Positions 23,421 to 30,236 of a stretch of DNA of 30,236 bases are shown here, piece by piece. Made by a program: the position numbers and the translations under genes. Where the stretch lies: the NCBI GenBank assembly GCA_046594445.1, contig JBKJSM010000023.1, forward strand, positions 1 to 30,236, read 5' to 3'. Positions within the stretch are counted from its first letter, which is position 1; each line of letters begins with the position of its first letter. Source of the stretch: Gaiellasilicea sp046594445 (GTDB lineage Bacteria; Actinomycetota; Thermoleophilia; Gaiellales; Gaiellaceae). A model generated the notes under the pieces. It searched no databases, had not been told where the DNA came from, and was given only the letters and a program-made list of their open reading frames with translations.

Positions 23421-24983
23421 ATGGCGAACGACACCATCGAAAAGCCCCAGGAGGCTGAAGCAGGCGTCTGGGTCACCGGGCCCGACGGGGACCTGATCCC
23501 CGACTACGAGTCGACCTTCCCGACGATCAACGAGGGCGAGGTCGTGCACGGCACTGTCGTGCGCGTCGACAAGGACGAGGTTCTGGTCGACATCGGTTAC
23601 AAGTCGGAAGGCGTGATCCCGGTCGCCGAGCTGTCGATCCGCCGCTCGGTCAACCCTGCGGACGAGGTCTCGGTCGGCGAGGAGATCGACGCGCTCGTGC
23701 TGACGAAGGAGGACGCCGAAGGGCGCCTGATCCTGTCGAAGAAGCGCGCCCGCTTCGAGCTCGCCTGGAAGAAGATCGAAGCCGCCGCCGAGTCCGGCGA
23801 GCCCGTGATCGGCCGTGTGATCGAGGTCGTCAAGGGCGGCCTGATCCTCGACCTGGGCGTGCGCGGCTTCCTGCCCGCCTCGCTCGTCGACATCCGCCGC
23901 GTCCAGGACCTGGACGAGTTCATGGCGACCGAGCTTCGCTGCAAGGTGATCGAGCTGAACCGGTCGCGCAACAACGTCGTGCTCTCCCGCCGCGCAGTCC
24001 TCGAGGACGAGCGCAAGGATCAGCGCCAGCAGATTCTCGACCGGCTCAACCCGGGCGACGTCGTCGACGGCACGATCTCGAACATCGTCGACTTCGGCGC
24101 CTTCGTCGACCTGAACGGCATGGACGGCCTGATCCACATCTCCGAGCTTTCGTGGAGCCACGTGAACCATCCCTCGGAGGTGCTCGAGATCGGCCAGGAG
24201 GTCAAGGTCAAGGTGCTCGACATCGACCGTGACCGCCAGCGCATCTCGCTCGGCCTCAAGCAGACCCAGTCCGATCCTTGGCAGCAGGTGATCGAGAGCT
24301 ACTCCGAGAACGATGTCGTCGAAGGCCGGGTCACGAAGGTCGTCACGTTTGGCGCCTTCGTCGAGATCCTGCCAGGCGTCGAGGGCCTCGTGCACATCTC
24401 GGAGCTTGCGCAGCATCACGTCGAAAACCCACGCGAAGTCGTGTCGCAGGGCGATGCGGTCAACGTGCTCATCCTCGAGGTGGACGCCGAGCGGCGTCGC
24501 CTGTCCCTTTCCCTCAAGCGCGTCGAAGAGGGCCAGGAGCCGCTCCCGCGCGCCGACGGCGGCGAGTCGGTGCACCTGACGCCGAACCTCAACCTGTCCG
24601 AGGACGTCTTCCCGGCCGGCGCAGCCGCGACCGAGGACGACGCAGAGGCTCCCGAGGCGACCGAGGCGGCAGGGACGACCGACGCAGAGCCTGTCGCCGA
24701 GGCTGAGCCCGCCGTCGACGACGAGGCCGAGCCCGTCGCTGAGTCCGAGCCCGTCGCTGAGGCCGAACCCGCCGCCGAATCCGAGCCCGCCGCCGAGGCC
24801 GAGGTCGAGGTCGAGCTCGAGGACGCGCCTGCGCCCGACTCCGACGCGACGGTCGAGGTGGAACTCGAGGCCGAGACGACCGCCGACTCCGAGGCAGCCG
24901 CAGGTGACGAGCCGGCAGACGAGCCGACCGCCGGCGACGAAGCGGCGTCCGGCGACGAGCCCGAGTCCGACCAGACCGCCTAG
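23421..24983 (+). CDS. rpsA: 30S ribosomal protein S1
   Basis: 520 residues with four S1 RNA-binding repeats: about 35-110 (EGEVVHGTVVRVDKDEVLVDIG), about 130-195 (GRVIEVVKGGLILDLGVRGFLP), about 213-285 (GTISNIVDFGAFVDLNGMDGLIHISEL) and about 298-372 (GRVTKVVTFGAFVEILPGVEGLVHISEL). Four repeats is the shorter actinobacterial form rather than the six of E. coli. From about residue 395 there is a long acidic Ala/Glu/Pro tail with an internal tandem repeat. S1 helps recruit structured or SD-poor mRNAs to the 30S subunit. Its own message appears to be nearly leaderless. coaE begins 4 nt after its stop. Confidence 0.96.
   Translation: MANDTIEKPQEAEAGVWVTGPDGDLIPDYESTFPTINEGEVVHGTVVRVDKDEVLVDIGYKSEGVIPVAELSIRRSVNPADEVSVGEEIDALVLTKEDAEGRLILSKKRARFELAWKKIEAAAESGEPVIGRVIEVVKGGLILDLGVRGFLPASLVDIRRVQDLDEFMATELRCKVIELNRSRNNVVLSRRAVLEDERKDQRQQILDRLNPGDVVDGTISNIVDFGAFVDLNGMDGLIHISELSWSHVNHPSEVLEIGQEVKVKVLDIDRDRQRISLGLKQTQSDPWQQVIESYSENDVVEGRVTKVVTFGAFVEILPGVEGLVHISELAQHHVENPREVVSQGDAVNVLILEVDAERRRLSLSLKRVEEGQEPLPRADGGESVHLTPNLNLSEDVFPAGAAATEDDAEAPEATEAAGTTDAEPVAEAEPAVDDEAEPVAESEPVAEAEPAAESEPAAEAEVEVELEDAPAPDSDATVEVELEAETTADSEAAAGDEPADEPTAGDEAASGDEPESDQTA
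24729..24800 (+). repeat. Tandem 18-bp repeats in the rpsA tail
   Basis: Four consecutive 18-bp units encode EPVAES, EPVAEA, EPAAES and EPAAEA (residues about 437-460). Further degenerate copies lie on both sides. Such repeats can vary in number between strains by replication slippage. Confidence 0.75.
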
Positions 24984-24987
24984 GCCC

Positions 24988-25572
24988 GTGCCGCGGCCGA
25001 TCGCGGTCGCGATCACGGGCGGGATCGGCGCCGGGAAGAGCGAGGCTCTCTTTGCCTTCCAGAAGGCCGGCGCAGCGACGGTCTCGAGCGACGAGATCGT
25101 TCATCACCTGCTGCGGACGGATCCCGAGGTGCGCGCTGCGATCGCCGCCGAGTTCGGCGAGGGCGTGATCGGCGAGGACGGAGCCGACCGGGCGCGCGTC
25201 GCCGAGATCGTCTTCGCCGACCGCGCGAAGCTGGACTTCCTCGAGCGCCTGCTGCACCCGAGGGTGGCGGCCGAGTATCTGACGTGGCGCGAGCAGTTGG
25301 CCGCGCTGCCACAGCCGCCTGAGGTCTGCGTGACCGAGGTGCCGCTCCTCTACGAGACCGGGGGCGACGAGCGCTTCGACAAGGTCGTCGTGATCACGGC
25401 GCCGGCGAAGCTTCGCGAGCAGCGCCGTCGGGTCACCCGCGACGACCGTGACGAGCGGCTGCTCCCGGACAAGGAGAAGGTGAAGCGCGCCGACTTCGCC
25501 TACGTGAACACCGGCACGCTCGAGGATCTCGACGAGTGGGTCGGCCAGGTGATGGCCGAGCTGACCGCATGA
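24988..25572 (+). CDS. coaE: Dephospho-CoA kinase
   Basis: 194 residues from GTG 24988, the usual family length; a longer upstream reading would run through the rpsA tail. It phosphorylates the ribose 3'-OH of dephospho-CoA, the last step of CoA synthesis. The P-loop is GGIGAGKS (11-18). VSSDEIVHHLL carries the substrate-binding acid and LHPRVAAEY and VTEVPLLYETGGDERFDKVVVITAP are further family blocks. There is no ribosome binding site, so translation probably depends on rpsA upstream. The stop overlaps the next start (ATGA). Confidence 0.94.
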   Translation: MPRPIAVAITGGIGAGKSEALFAFQKAGAATVSSDEIVHHLLRTDPEVRAAIAAEFGEGVIGEDGADRARVAEIVFADRAKLDFLERLLHPRVAAEYLTWREQLAALPQPPEVCVTEVPLLYETGGDERFDKVVVITAPAKLREQRRRVTRDDRDERLLPDKEKVKRADFAYVNTGTLEDLDEWVGQVMAELTA

Positions 25573-26111
25573 GGCTTGCCACGGTTGGCCTGCTCGGGCT
25601 CGTCGTCGCCGCGTGCGCGCTCTACGTGTACGAGTCCGAGCCGCGCTGGTACGAGCGCCTGCGCTATCCGCTGCGCTACGAGCAGATCGTCGTCGGCCAT
25701 GCGGAGAACTACCACCTCGACCCGCAACTCGTCGCCGCGGTGATCTACCAGGAGTCGAAGTTCGACGCGAACGCGGTGTCCGCCTCGAACGCCGTCGGGC
25801 TGATGCAGCTGCTGCCTGAGACCGGCCAGGGCATCGCCGACCGCACCGGCGGCAACAGCTGGACGCCGGAGGACCTGCGCAACCCGGAGCTGAACATCCG
25901 CTACGGCTCCTGGTATCTCCGCCACCTGCTCGACAAGTACGGCAACGAGGAGCTGGCGCTCGCCGCGTACAACGCCGGCCAGACGAACGTCGACCGCTGG
26001 CGCGAGAAGGGTGTCGGGATCCAGTTCGACGAGACGCGCCACTACGTCGAACGCGTGCAGGAGCTGAAGCGGATCTACGCGCGGGCGTACGCCGACGAGC
26101 TGGGGCTCTGA
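25569..26111 (+). CDS. Lytic transglycosylase (SLT domain), membrane-anchored
   Basis: 180 residues from ATG 25569, coupled to coaE by an ATGA overlap. The N-terminus (LATVGLLGLVVAACALYVY) is an uncleaved anchor or signal. A lipobox reading (VVAAC) is possible but has no small residue at -1 other than Ala. The SLT domain spans about 40-165, with catalytic Glu in YQESKFD (E62), AVSASNAVGLMQLLPETG and ELALAAYNAGQTNVDRW. It would cleave peptidoglycan glycan strands. The rpsA-coaE-SLT order is also seen in other actinobacterial genomes as far as I recall. Confidence 0.92.
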   Translation: MRLATVGLLGLVVAACALYVYESEPRWYERLRYPLRYEQIVVGHAENYHLDPQLVAAVIYQESKFDANAVSASNAVGLMQLLPETGQGIADRTGGNSWTPEDLRNPELNIRYGSWYLRHLLDKYGNEELALAAYNAGQTNVDRWREKGVGIQFDETRHYVERVQELKRIYARAYADELGL

Positions 26112-26120
26112 CGCCTCGAG

Positions 26121-28004
26121 CTACGGCGCGGCGAGCCGAAACCAGAGGTTCTCGAGCATCCGCCGCACAGGCCAGAGCGTCGCCGAGCCGCCGAAGTCGA
26201 TCGTTCCGCCGGAGAACACCTTCGCGCCCGCGGCGGTCTCGTAGTAGGTCATCTGCGCGGTCAGGCCCGGCCCGTAGAGGTCCGAGATCTCGGCGAGCAC
26301 GATCGTCCCGATCGGCGAGGCGGCCGTCGTTGCATCGATCTCGATCCCGTAACCGCCCACAGTCTCGCCGAAGATGGACCCGTCGTTCAGTCCCGTCCCG
26401 GCCCAGAACCACGGCGTCGTGGAGGCGGAGCGGACGACGAACGGCTTCTGGATCCGCCCGTCGTCGTTCGCGCGGTACTGCACGCCGAGGAGCGCCGACT
26501 CCGGTAGGCCGGATTCGCGCCAGAGGCGCGTCCGGCGCAGCACGCGGCCCTCGAGCTTGACCTCCCAGAAAAAGTTGTTCGCGGAGAGGAAGGCGAGATT
26601 GCCGCCCAGGTCGCGGTAGTTCCGGATCAGGTCGTATTCGTGACGCGTCACGTATTCGGTGTGACCGGGGAAGATCACGAAGTCGTACAGCCGGAGCAGC
26701 TCCTCTGCTGTGCGGATCGTCTCGAGGTCGGACTCGGTCAGCACATCCGGCTGCTTTCCCGTCCAGTTCAGCCAACGGAGGAAGTTGGCGTCGTACTTGC
26801 GCCATTGCGGCGGCACGCCGCGGCGCAGGTAGGGACGGCCGAGCTCGACGGTGCTCTGCGCGCCCTTGGCGTACCAGGTGTCACCCCAGCCGTTTCCGTC
26901 CGCGTCCCGGAAGTTGTACGCCTGCCAGGTGTTCGTCGGCATCACGACCGCGACGCGGCTCGTTGCGCCGAGAACGGTCGGGCGGATGACGAACGGCGCG
27001 TAGCCGATCTTCCCGTCGTCGGCGACCAGCTTGACGAAGTAGACGCCCGAGGCCCACGGCCCGATCCCGACCGAGAGCGTGGCTCGACGGTTGCGCGCCG
27101 TCCACGGAATCGTCATCGGCCCGTCCACCGCAACGCCGTTCATGATCGTGTCGCTGTGAGTCGCTACGTCCTCCTGCCCTGCCCGGAACGTCTGCATCGT
27201 CAGCGACCTCGCGTCGGTCTCGATCGCGAGTCGCGCCTGCTGGCCGGCGACGTAGCTCTCCCGCGTGAAGCCTGCGTCCACTCCGAGGACGCGCACGACC
27301 GGGGAGCTCGCCCGCCGGCCGCTGCGGGCGTTCGCGGCCCCGTATGTGCGCCGGTTGCCGGCACCGTCGACCGCGTTGATCCGCACCAGGTATGTCCGCG
27401 CTCCGGTCGACTTGGGCGGGAACCAGGTGAACGTGTTCCGGCCGCGCGGCAGCGTCGCCTTCAGCTCGTAGACGGTCTCCGGCGCGCTGATTGTCCTCGT
27501 CACCTCGAAGTGGACGCGGGCGGGCTCGCTGAGCGTGAACTGGATCTTCGCCGAATCGCGCAGGCCGTCGTTGTTCGGCGAGATCGTCGTCAGCAGGCGG
27601 TTGTCTCCGGCGAACGGCGTGCGGCTCTCGTCCCGCGTCTCGAAGGCGGTGAGCGCAGGCGCCCTCCGGTCGATCCGGAGTGGGGACGATGCCAGCTCGC
27701 GCTTCTGCGCTAGGAGCCTGATCCGGTAGCGGCCGTCCGGGATCATGGCGCCGCGCAGCCGCCCATTCCAGCGCAGGCTCAGATAGCGCCTGCGCTGCGG
27801 GGTCGCGATCCAGCCGAGTGACCGGCCGCCCAGCGTCGAGAGCTGGACGCCGACTCGGGCCGGCTGCGGAAGCTGCGCTTCGACGCGCAGCCGTTCCGCA
27901 GCCGGTGAGAACTGCCACGGCGAGACGACGAATTCCGTTGCACCCGCGGTGGCGGGGAAGGCGAGGACGAGGATCAGCACTGCAAGACGGCGCACTCGAG
28001 GCAA
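26121..28004 (-). CDS. Secreted protein with N,N-dimethylformamidase beta-subunit-like domain
   Basis: 627 residues from TTG 28004. A GTG at 27995 is equally possible and would also give a signal peptide (VRRLAVLILVLAFPATAGA). Residues about 25-330 look like tandem Ig/FlgD-type beta domains (ISPNNDGLRDSAKIQFTLSEPARVHFEV, SGVYFVKLVADDGK). From about 345 to the end the sequence follows the dimethylformamidase-beta-like C-terminal domain: VVMPTNTWQAYNFRDADGNG, DVLTESDL, FVIFPGHTEYVTRHEYDLIRNYRDLGGNLAFLSANNFFWEV and GGTIDFGGSATLW. The true amidase is cytoplasmic and has an alpha partner. Here the protein is exported and no partner is seen, so the activity is probably different (inference), perhaps on cell-surface material. 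Confidence 0.82.
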   Translation of the reverse strand: MPRVRRLAVLILVLAFPATAGATEFVVSPWQFSPAAERLRVEAQLPQPARVGVQLSTLGGRSLGWIATPQRRRYLSLRWNGRLRGAMIPDGRYRIRLLAQKRELASSPLRIDRRAPALTAFETRDESRTPFAGDNRLLTTISPNNDGLRDSAKIQFTLSEPARVHFEVTRTISAPETVYELKATLPRGRNTFTWFPPKSTGARTYLVRINAVDGAGNRRTYGAANARSGRRASSPVVRVLGVDAGFTRESYVAGQQARLAIETDARSLTMQTFRAGQEDVATHSDTIMNGVAVDGPMTIPWTARNRRATLSVGIGPWASGVYFVKLVADDGKIGYAPFVIRPTVLGATSRVAVVMPTNTWQAYNFRDADGNGWGDTWYAKGAQSTVELGRPYLRRGVPPQWRKYDANFLRWLNWTGKQPDVLTESDLETIRTAEELLRLYDFVIFPGHTEYVTRHEYDLIRNYRDLGGNLAFLSANNFFWEVKLEGRVLRRTRLWRESGLPESALLGVQYRANDDGRIQKPFVVRSASTTPWFWAGTGLNDGSIFGETVGGYGIEIDATTAASPIGTIVLAEISDLYGPGLTAQMTYYETAAGAKVFSGGTIDFGGSATLWPVRRMLENLWFRLAAP

Positions 28005-28013
28005 ATGCTAGTT

Positions 28014-28032
28014 ACGAGCCAGGATGGCTCGT
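28014..28032 (-). terminator. Hairpin at the end of the DUF1360 gene
   Basis: ACGAGCCA and TGGCTCGT form a perfect 8-bp stem with a 3-nt loop. One side touches the stop codon of the minus-strand DUF1360 gene and the other lies just upstream of the next minus-strand gene. A short stem without a clear T-tract. Confidence 0.45.
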
Positions 28033-28517
28033 CAGCCGCCGCTGCGCTGCTCGAGCTCGTTCGCCTTCTCGGTCAGCGCCGAGAACCCGGCCAGCAGGAA
28101 GTCGTTCACGGCGCCGGCAGCGAGGACAGACGTGAGCAATCGGCCGGTACGGGGGGCGAGGATCTGCACCGAGGCGAGACTGGCGCCGATCCAGGTGCCG
28201 ACGCAGCGCGTGCAGGTGACGAGCTCGCCGATCGCCTGCTTCATCTCGGTCTCGCGCGTGGGCCGCTCGTTCTCGCCGTCGTAGGCCTCGCCCTCGACGA
28301 AGGGCTCGCGCACGAAGCTCGTCACCTTGTCTCGGGCGACCGTGCGCGAAGCCTTGAACGTCGCCAGCCCGAGCAGCGTCAAGTCCATCGCGGACATCTC
28401 CGGGACCGGCCGGTTCCGCGCCGCGGCGAGGCCGCTGACGGCGCCGAGCCCGGCCAGGAACGTGCCCATGATCGTGGCGTAGGCGCGGTGCGGCGGGTGC
28501 TGTGACGAGGGCTGCAC
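28032..28517 (-). CDS. DUF1360 family membrane protein
   Basis: 161 residues from GTG 28517. An ATG at 28469 would start at MGTFLAG and a TTG at 28550 would overlap uvrB. The text YATIMGTFLAGLGAVSGLAA, then DLTLLGLATFKASRTVARDKVTSFVREPFVE, and CTRCVGTWIGASL matches the family pattern of short membrane segments with a C-x-x-C before a Gly-Thr-Trp turn. Related proteins are described in sporulating Firmicutes and in actinobacteria without known function. The two Cys could bind metal or form a disulfide. It is divergent from uvrB and shares a 15-nt dyad with it. Confidence 0.8.
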   Translation of the reverse strand: MQPSSQHPPHRAYATIMGTFLAGLGAVSGLAAARNRPVPEMSAMDLTLLGLATFKASRTVARDKVTSFVREPFVEGEAYDGENERPTRETEMKQAIGELVTCTRCVGTWIGASLASVQILAPRTGRLLTSVLAAGAVNDFLLAGFSALTEKANELEQRSGG

Positions 28518-28518
28518 G

Positions 28519-28533
28519 GGGTACCCTGTACCC
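28519..28533. promoter_or_regulatory. Dyad between DUF1360 and uvrB, possible operator
   Basis: GGGTAC-CCT-GTACCC is a perfect 6-bp inverted repeat with 3-nt spacer, placed 1 nt before the DUF1360 GTG and 3 nt before the uvrB ATG. Its TACCCT (28522-28527) serves as a plausible -10 for uvrB, 9 nt before the ATG. It could be a repressor site (SOS-type), but it is not a known actinobacterial LexA box (GAAC-N4-GTTC). Confidence 0.45.
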
Positions 28534-28536
28534 AGA

Positions 28537-30236
28537 ATGCCCGAGCTCAAGACAACGGCCGACTACGTCCCCACAGGCGACCAGCCGCGGGCGATTAAGG
28601 AGATCTCGCGCTCGCTCCAGGCGGGCGAGCGCTACCAGACGCTGCTCGGCGCCACCGGCACGGGCAAGACGGCGACGATGGCGTGGATCATCGAGCAGAC
28701 CCAACGCCCGGCGCTCGTGATCGCGCACAACAAGACGCTCGCCGCCCAGCTCTGCAACGAGTTCCGCGAGTTCTTCCCGCACAACGCGGTCGAGTACTTC
28801 GTCTCCTACTACGACTACTACCAGCCCGAGGCGTACGTCCCGCAGGCAGACCTCTACATCGAGAAGGACAGCTCGCGGAACGACGACATCGACCGGCTGC
28901 GCCACGCCGCGACCTCGAACCTGCTCCAGCGCAAGGACACGGTGATCGTCGCCTCGGTTTCCTGCATCTACGGGCTCGGCTCGCCGGAGGAGTACGAGAA
29001 GCGCGTCGTCTTCCTGACCGTCGGCGAGGAGACAGACCGCGACGTGATGCTGCGCAAGCTGATCGACATCCAGTACGTCCGCAACGACACGCTGCTCGGC
29101 CGCGGGCGCTTCCGGGTCAAGGGCGACGTGATCGAGATCCAGCCGGCCTACTCGGAGACGGCGTACCGGATCTCGATGTTCGGCGACGAGGTCGAGCAGA
29201 TCACCCACTTCGACCCGATGACGGGTGAGGTCTTCGCCAAGCTCGACACGATCACCGTCTTCCCGGCGACGCAGTACGTCACCTCGAAGCCCACGATCGA
29301 GCGCGCTCAGGACGAGATCAAGCACGAGCTCGAGCAGCAGGTCTCGCTCTTCGAGAGCCAGGGACGGATGCTCGAGGCGCACCGGATCCGCCAGCGCACC
29401 GAGTACGACCTCGAGATGATGCGCGAGCTCGGCTTCTGCAACGGGATCGAGAACTACTCACGGATCCTCGACGGCCGCCCGGCCGGCTCGGCTCCGCACA
29501 CCCTGCTGGACTACTTCCCCTCCGACTACGTCGTCTTCGTGGACGAGTCGCACCAGACGATCCCGCAGATCGGCGGCATGTACGAGGGCGACCGCTCGCG
29601 CAAGCAGACGCTCGTCGACCACGGCTTCCGGCTCCCGTCCGCGCTCGACAACCGCCCGCTCCGCTTCGACGAGTTCCTGGACAAGGTCAACCAGCTCGTC
29701 TTCGTCTCGGCCACGCCAGGCGCGTTCGAGCTCCGTCACTCGAAGGTTGTCGCGGAGCAGATGATCCGGCCGACGTTCCTCGTCGACCCCGAGGTCGAGC
29801 TGCGCCCGACGAAGAACCAGATCGACGACCTGCTGAACGAGATCCGCAAGCGCGAGGAGGCGGGTGAGCGCGTGCTCGTGACGACGCTGACGAAGAAGAT
29901 GTCCGAGGACCTGACCGACTACCTGCTCGAGGCGGGCGTCCGGGCGCGCTACCTGCACTCCGAGATCGACACCCTCGAGCGGATCCAGATCATCCGCGAG
30001 CTGCGTCTCGGCGACTACGACGTGCTCGTTGGCATCAACCTCCTCCGCGAGGGGCTCGACCTGCCGGAGGTATCGCTCGTCGCAATCCTCGACGCCGACA
30101 AGGAGGGCTTTCTCCGCGGCAAGACGGCGCTCGTGCAGACGATCGGCCGCGCTGCCCGCAACGTCAACGGTCGCGTGCTCCTCTACGCAGACAAGATGAC
30201 CGAGGCGATCAAGGGCGCGATGGAGGAGACCGAGCG
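28537..30236 (+). CDS. uvrB: Excinuclease ABC subunit B, 3' end cut by the window
   Basis: First 566 codons; family length is about 660-700, so roughly 100-130 codons lie outside. MPELKTTADYVPTGDQPRAI is the usual start. Walker A is GATGTGKT (38-45). The DNA-clamping beta-hairpin begins YYDYYQPEAYVPQ. FVDESHQTIPQIGGMYEGDRSRKQTLVDHGFRLPSALDNRPL (helicase motif II region) and LVFVSATPG (motif III) follow. INLLREGLDLPEVSLVAILDADKEGFLR and QTIGRAARN (motifs V-VI) come near the window end. The helicase-like protein loads onto DNA with UvrA and positions UvrC for nucleotide excision repair. Start without ribosome binding site, preceded by a -10-like TACCCT and the dyad. Confidence 0.97.
   Translation, partial: MPELKTTADYVPTGDQPRAIKEISRSLQAGERYQTLLGATGTGKTATMAWIIEQTQRPALVIAHNKTLAAQLCNEFREFFPHNAVEYFVSYYDYYQPEAYVPQADLYIEKDSSRNDDIDRLRHAATSNLLQRKDTVIVASVSCIYGLGSPEEYEKRVVFLTVGEETDRDVMLRKLIDIQYVRNDTLLGRGRFRVKGDVIEIQPAYSETAYRISMFGDEVEQITHFDPMTGEVFAKLDTITVFPATQYVTSKPTIERAQDEIKHELEQQVSLFESQGRMLEAHRIRQRTEYDLEMMRELGFCNGIENYSRILDGRPAGSAPHTLLDYFPSDYVVFVDESHQTIPQIGGMYEGDRSRKQTLVDHGFRLPSALDNRPLRFDEFLDKVNQLVFVSATPGAFELRHSKVVAEQMIRPTFLVDPEVELRPTKNQIDDLLNEIRKREEAGERVLVTTLTKKMSEDLTDYLLEAGVRARYLHSEIDTLERIQIIRELRLGDYDVLVGINLLREGLDLPEVSLVAILDADKEGFLRGKTALVQTIGRAARNVNGRVLLYADKMTEAIKGAMEETE

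Noticed and set aside
24640..24980. Repetitive rpsA tail as a CRISPR array or mobile repeat
   Set aside because: Units are contiguous 18-bp codon repeats within a coding frame, without spacers.

Overview
GC-rich window from what looks like a high-GC actinobacterium. The gene set and style (eukaryote-type DeoC, PPi-type phosphofructokinase, palindromic repeats with TTGTGTT arms, almost no Shine-Dalgarno sequences) would fit Thermoleophilia/Gaiella-like lineages, but that placement is inference. The window is mostly chromosomal housekeeping and transport. I see no phage, plasmid, CRISPR or integrase genes.

Layout. 1-4.4 kb: a YpfJ-type zinc metallopeptidase (minus), then deoC, an aldehyde dehydrogenase, a 29-residue membrane peptide and a truncated ALDH-like protein (plus), read as a deoxyribose/aldehyde catabolic operon. 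4.4-8.0 kb: a small TrpC-like barrel fragment, a GT39-like membrane glycosyltransferase carrying an in-frame palindromic insertion, and a membrane-anchored spermidine-synthase-like protein. 8.0-9.6 kb: a PPi-type phosphofructokinase (minus), a tiny Cys-rich peptide (minus) and a divergent thiol-type ArsR regulator that share a duplicated operator, then tRNA-Leu(CAA). 9.7-15.1 kb: a complete branched-chain amino-acid-type ABC transporter (binding lipoprotein, LivH, LivM, LivG, LivF). 15.1-19.3 kb: a LarA-like protein without recognisable catalytic residues, divergent from DNA polymerase I. 19.4-23.1 kb: a 1250-residue secreted nuclease/5'-nucleotidase. 23.4-26.1 kb: rpsA, coaE and a lytic transglycosylase in tight succession. 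26.1-28.5 kb: a secreted dimethylformamidase-beta-like protein and a DUF1360 membrane protein (minus). 28.5 kb to the end: uvrB, cut by the window edge.

The observations most worth following are: (1) the ArsR / 18-residue Cys-rich peptide pair, with two 18-bp mirror-image operators and no arsenic efflux gene beside it; (2) a 100-bp MITE-like element with 17-bp inverted ends sitting in frame inside a glycosyltransferase gene, with a related palindrome near 9.72 kb; (3) repeated TANNNT (-10) boxes 6-9 nt before start codons that lack a ribosome binding site, suggesting widespread leaderless transcripts; (4) pseudoenzyme-like paralogues (short ALDH, LarA-like) kept beside functional genes.
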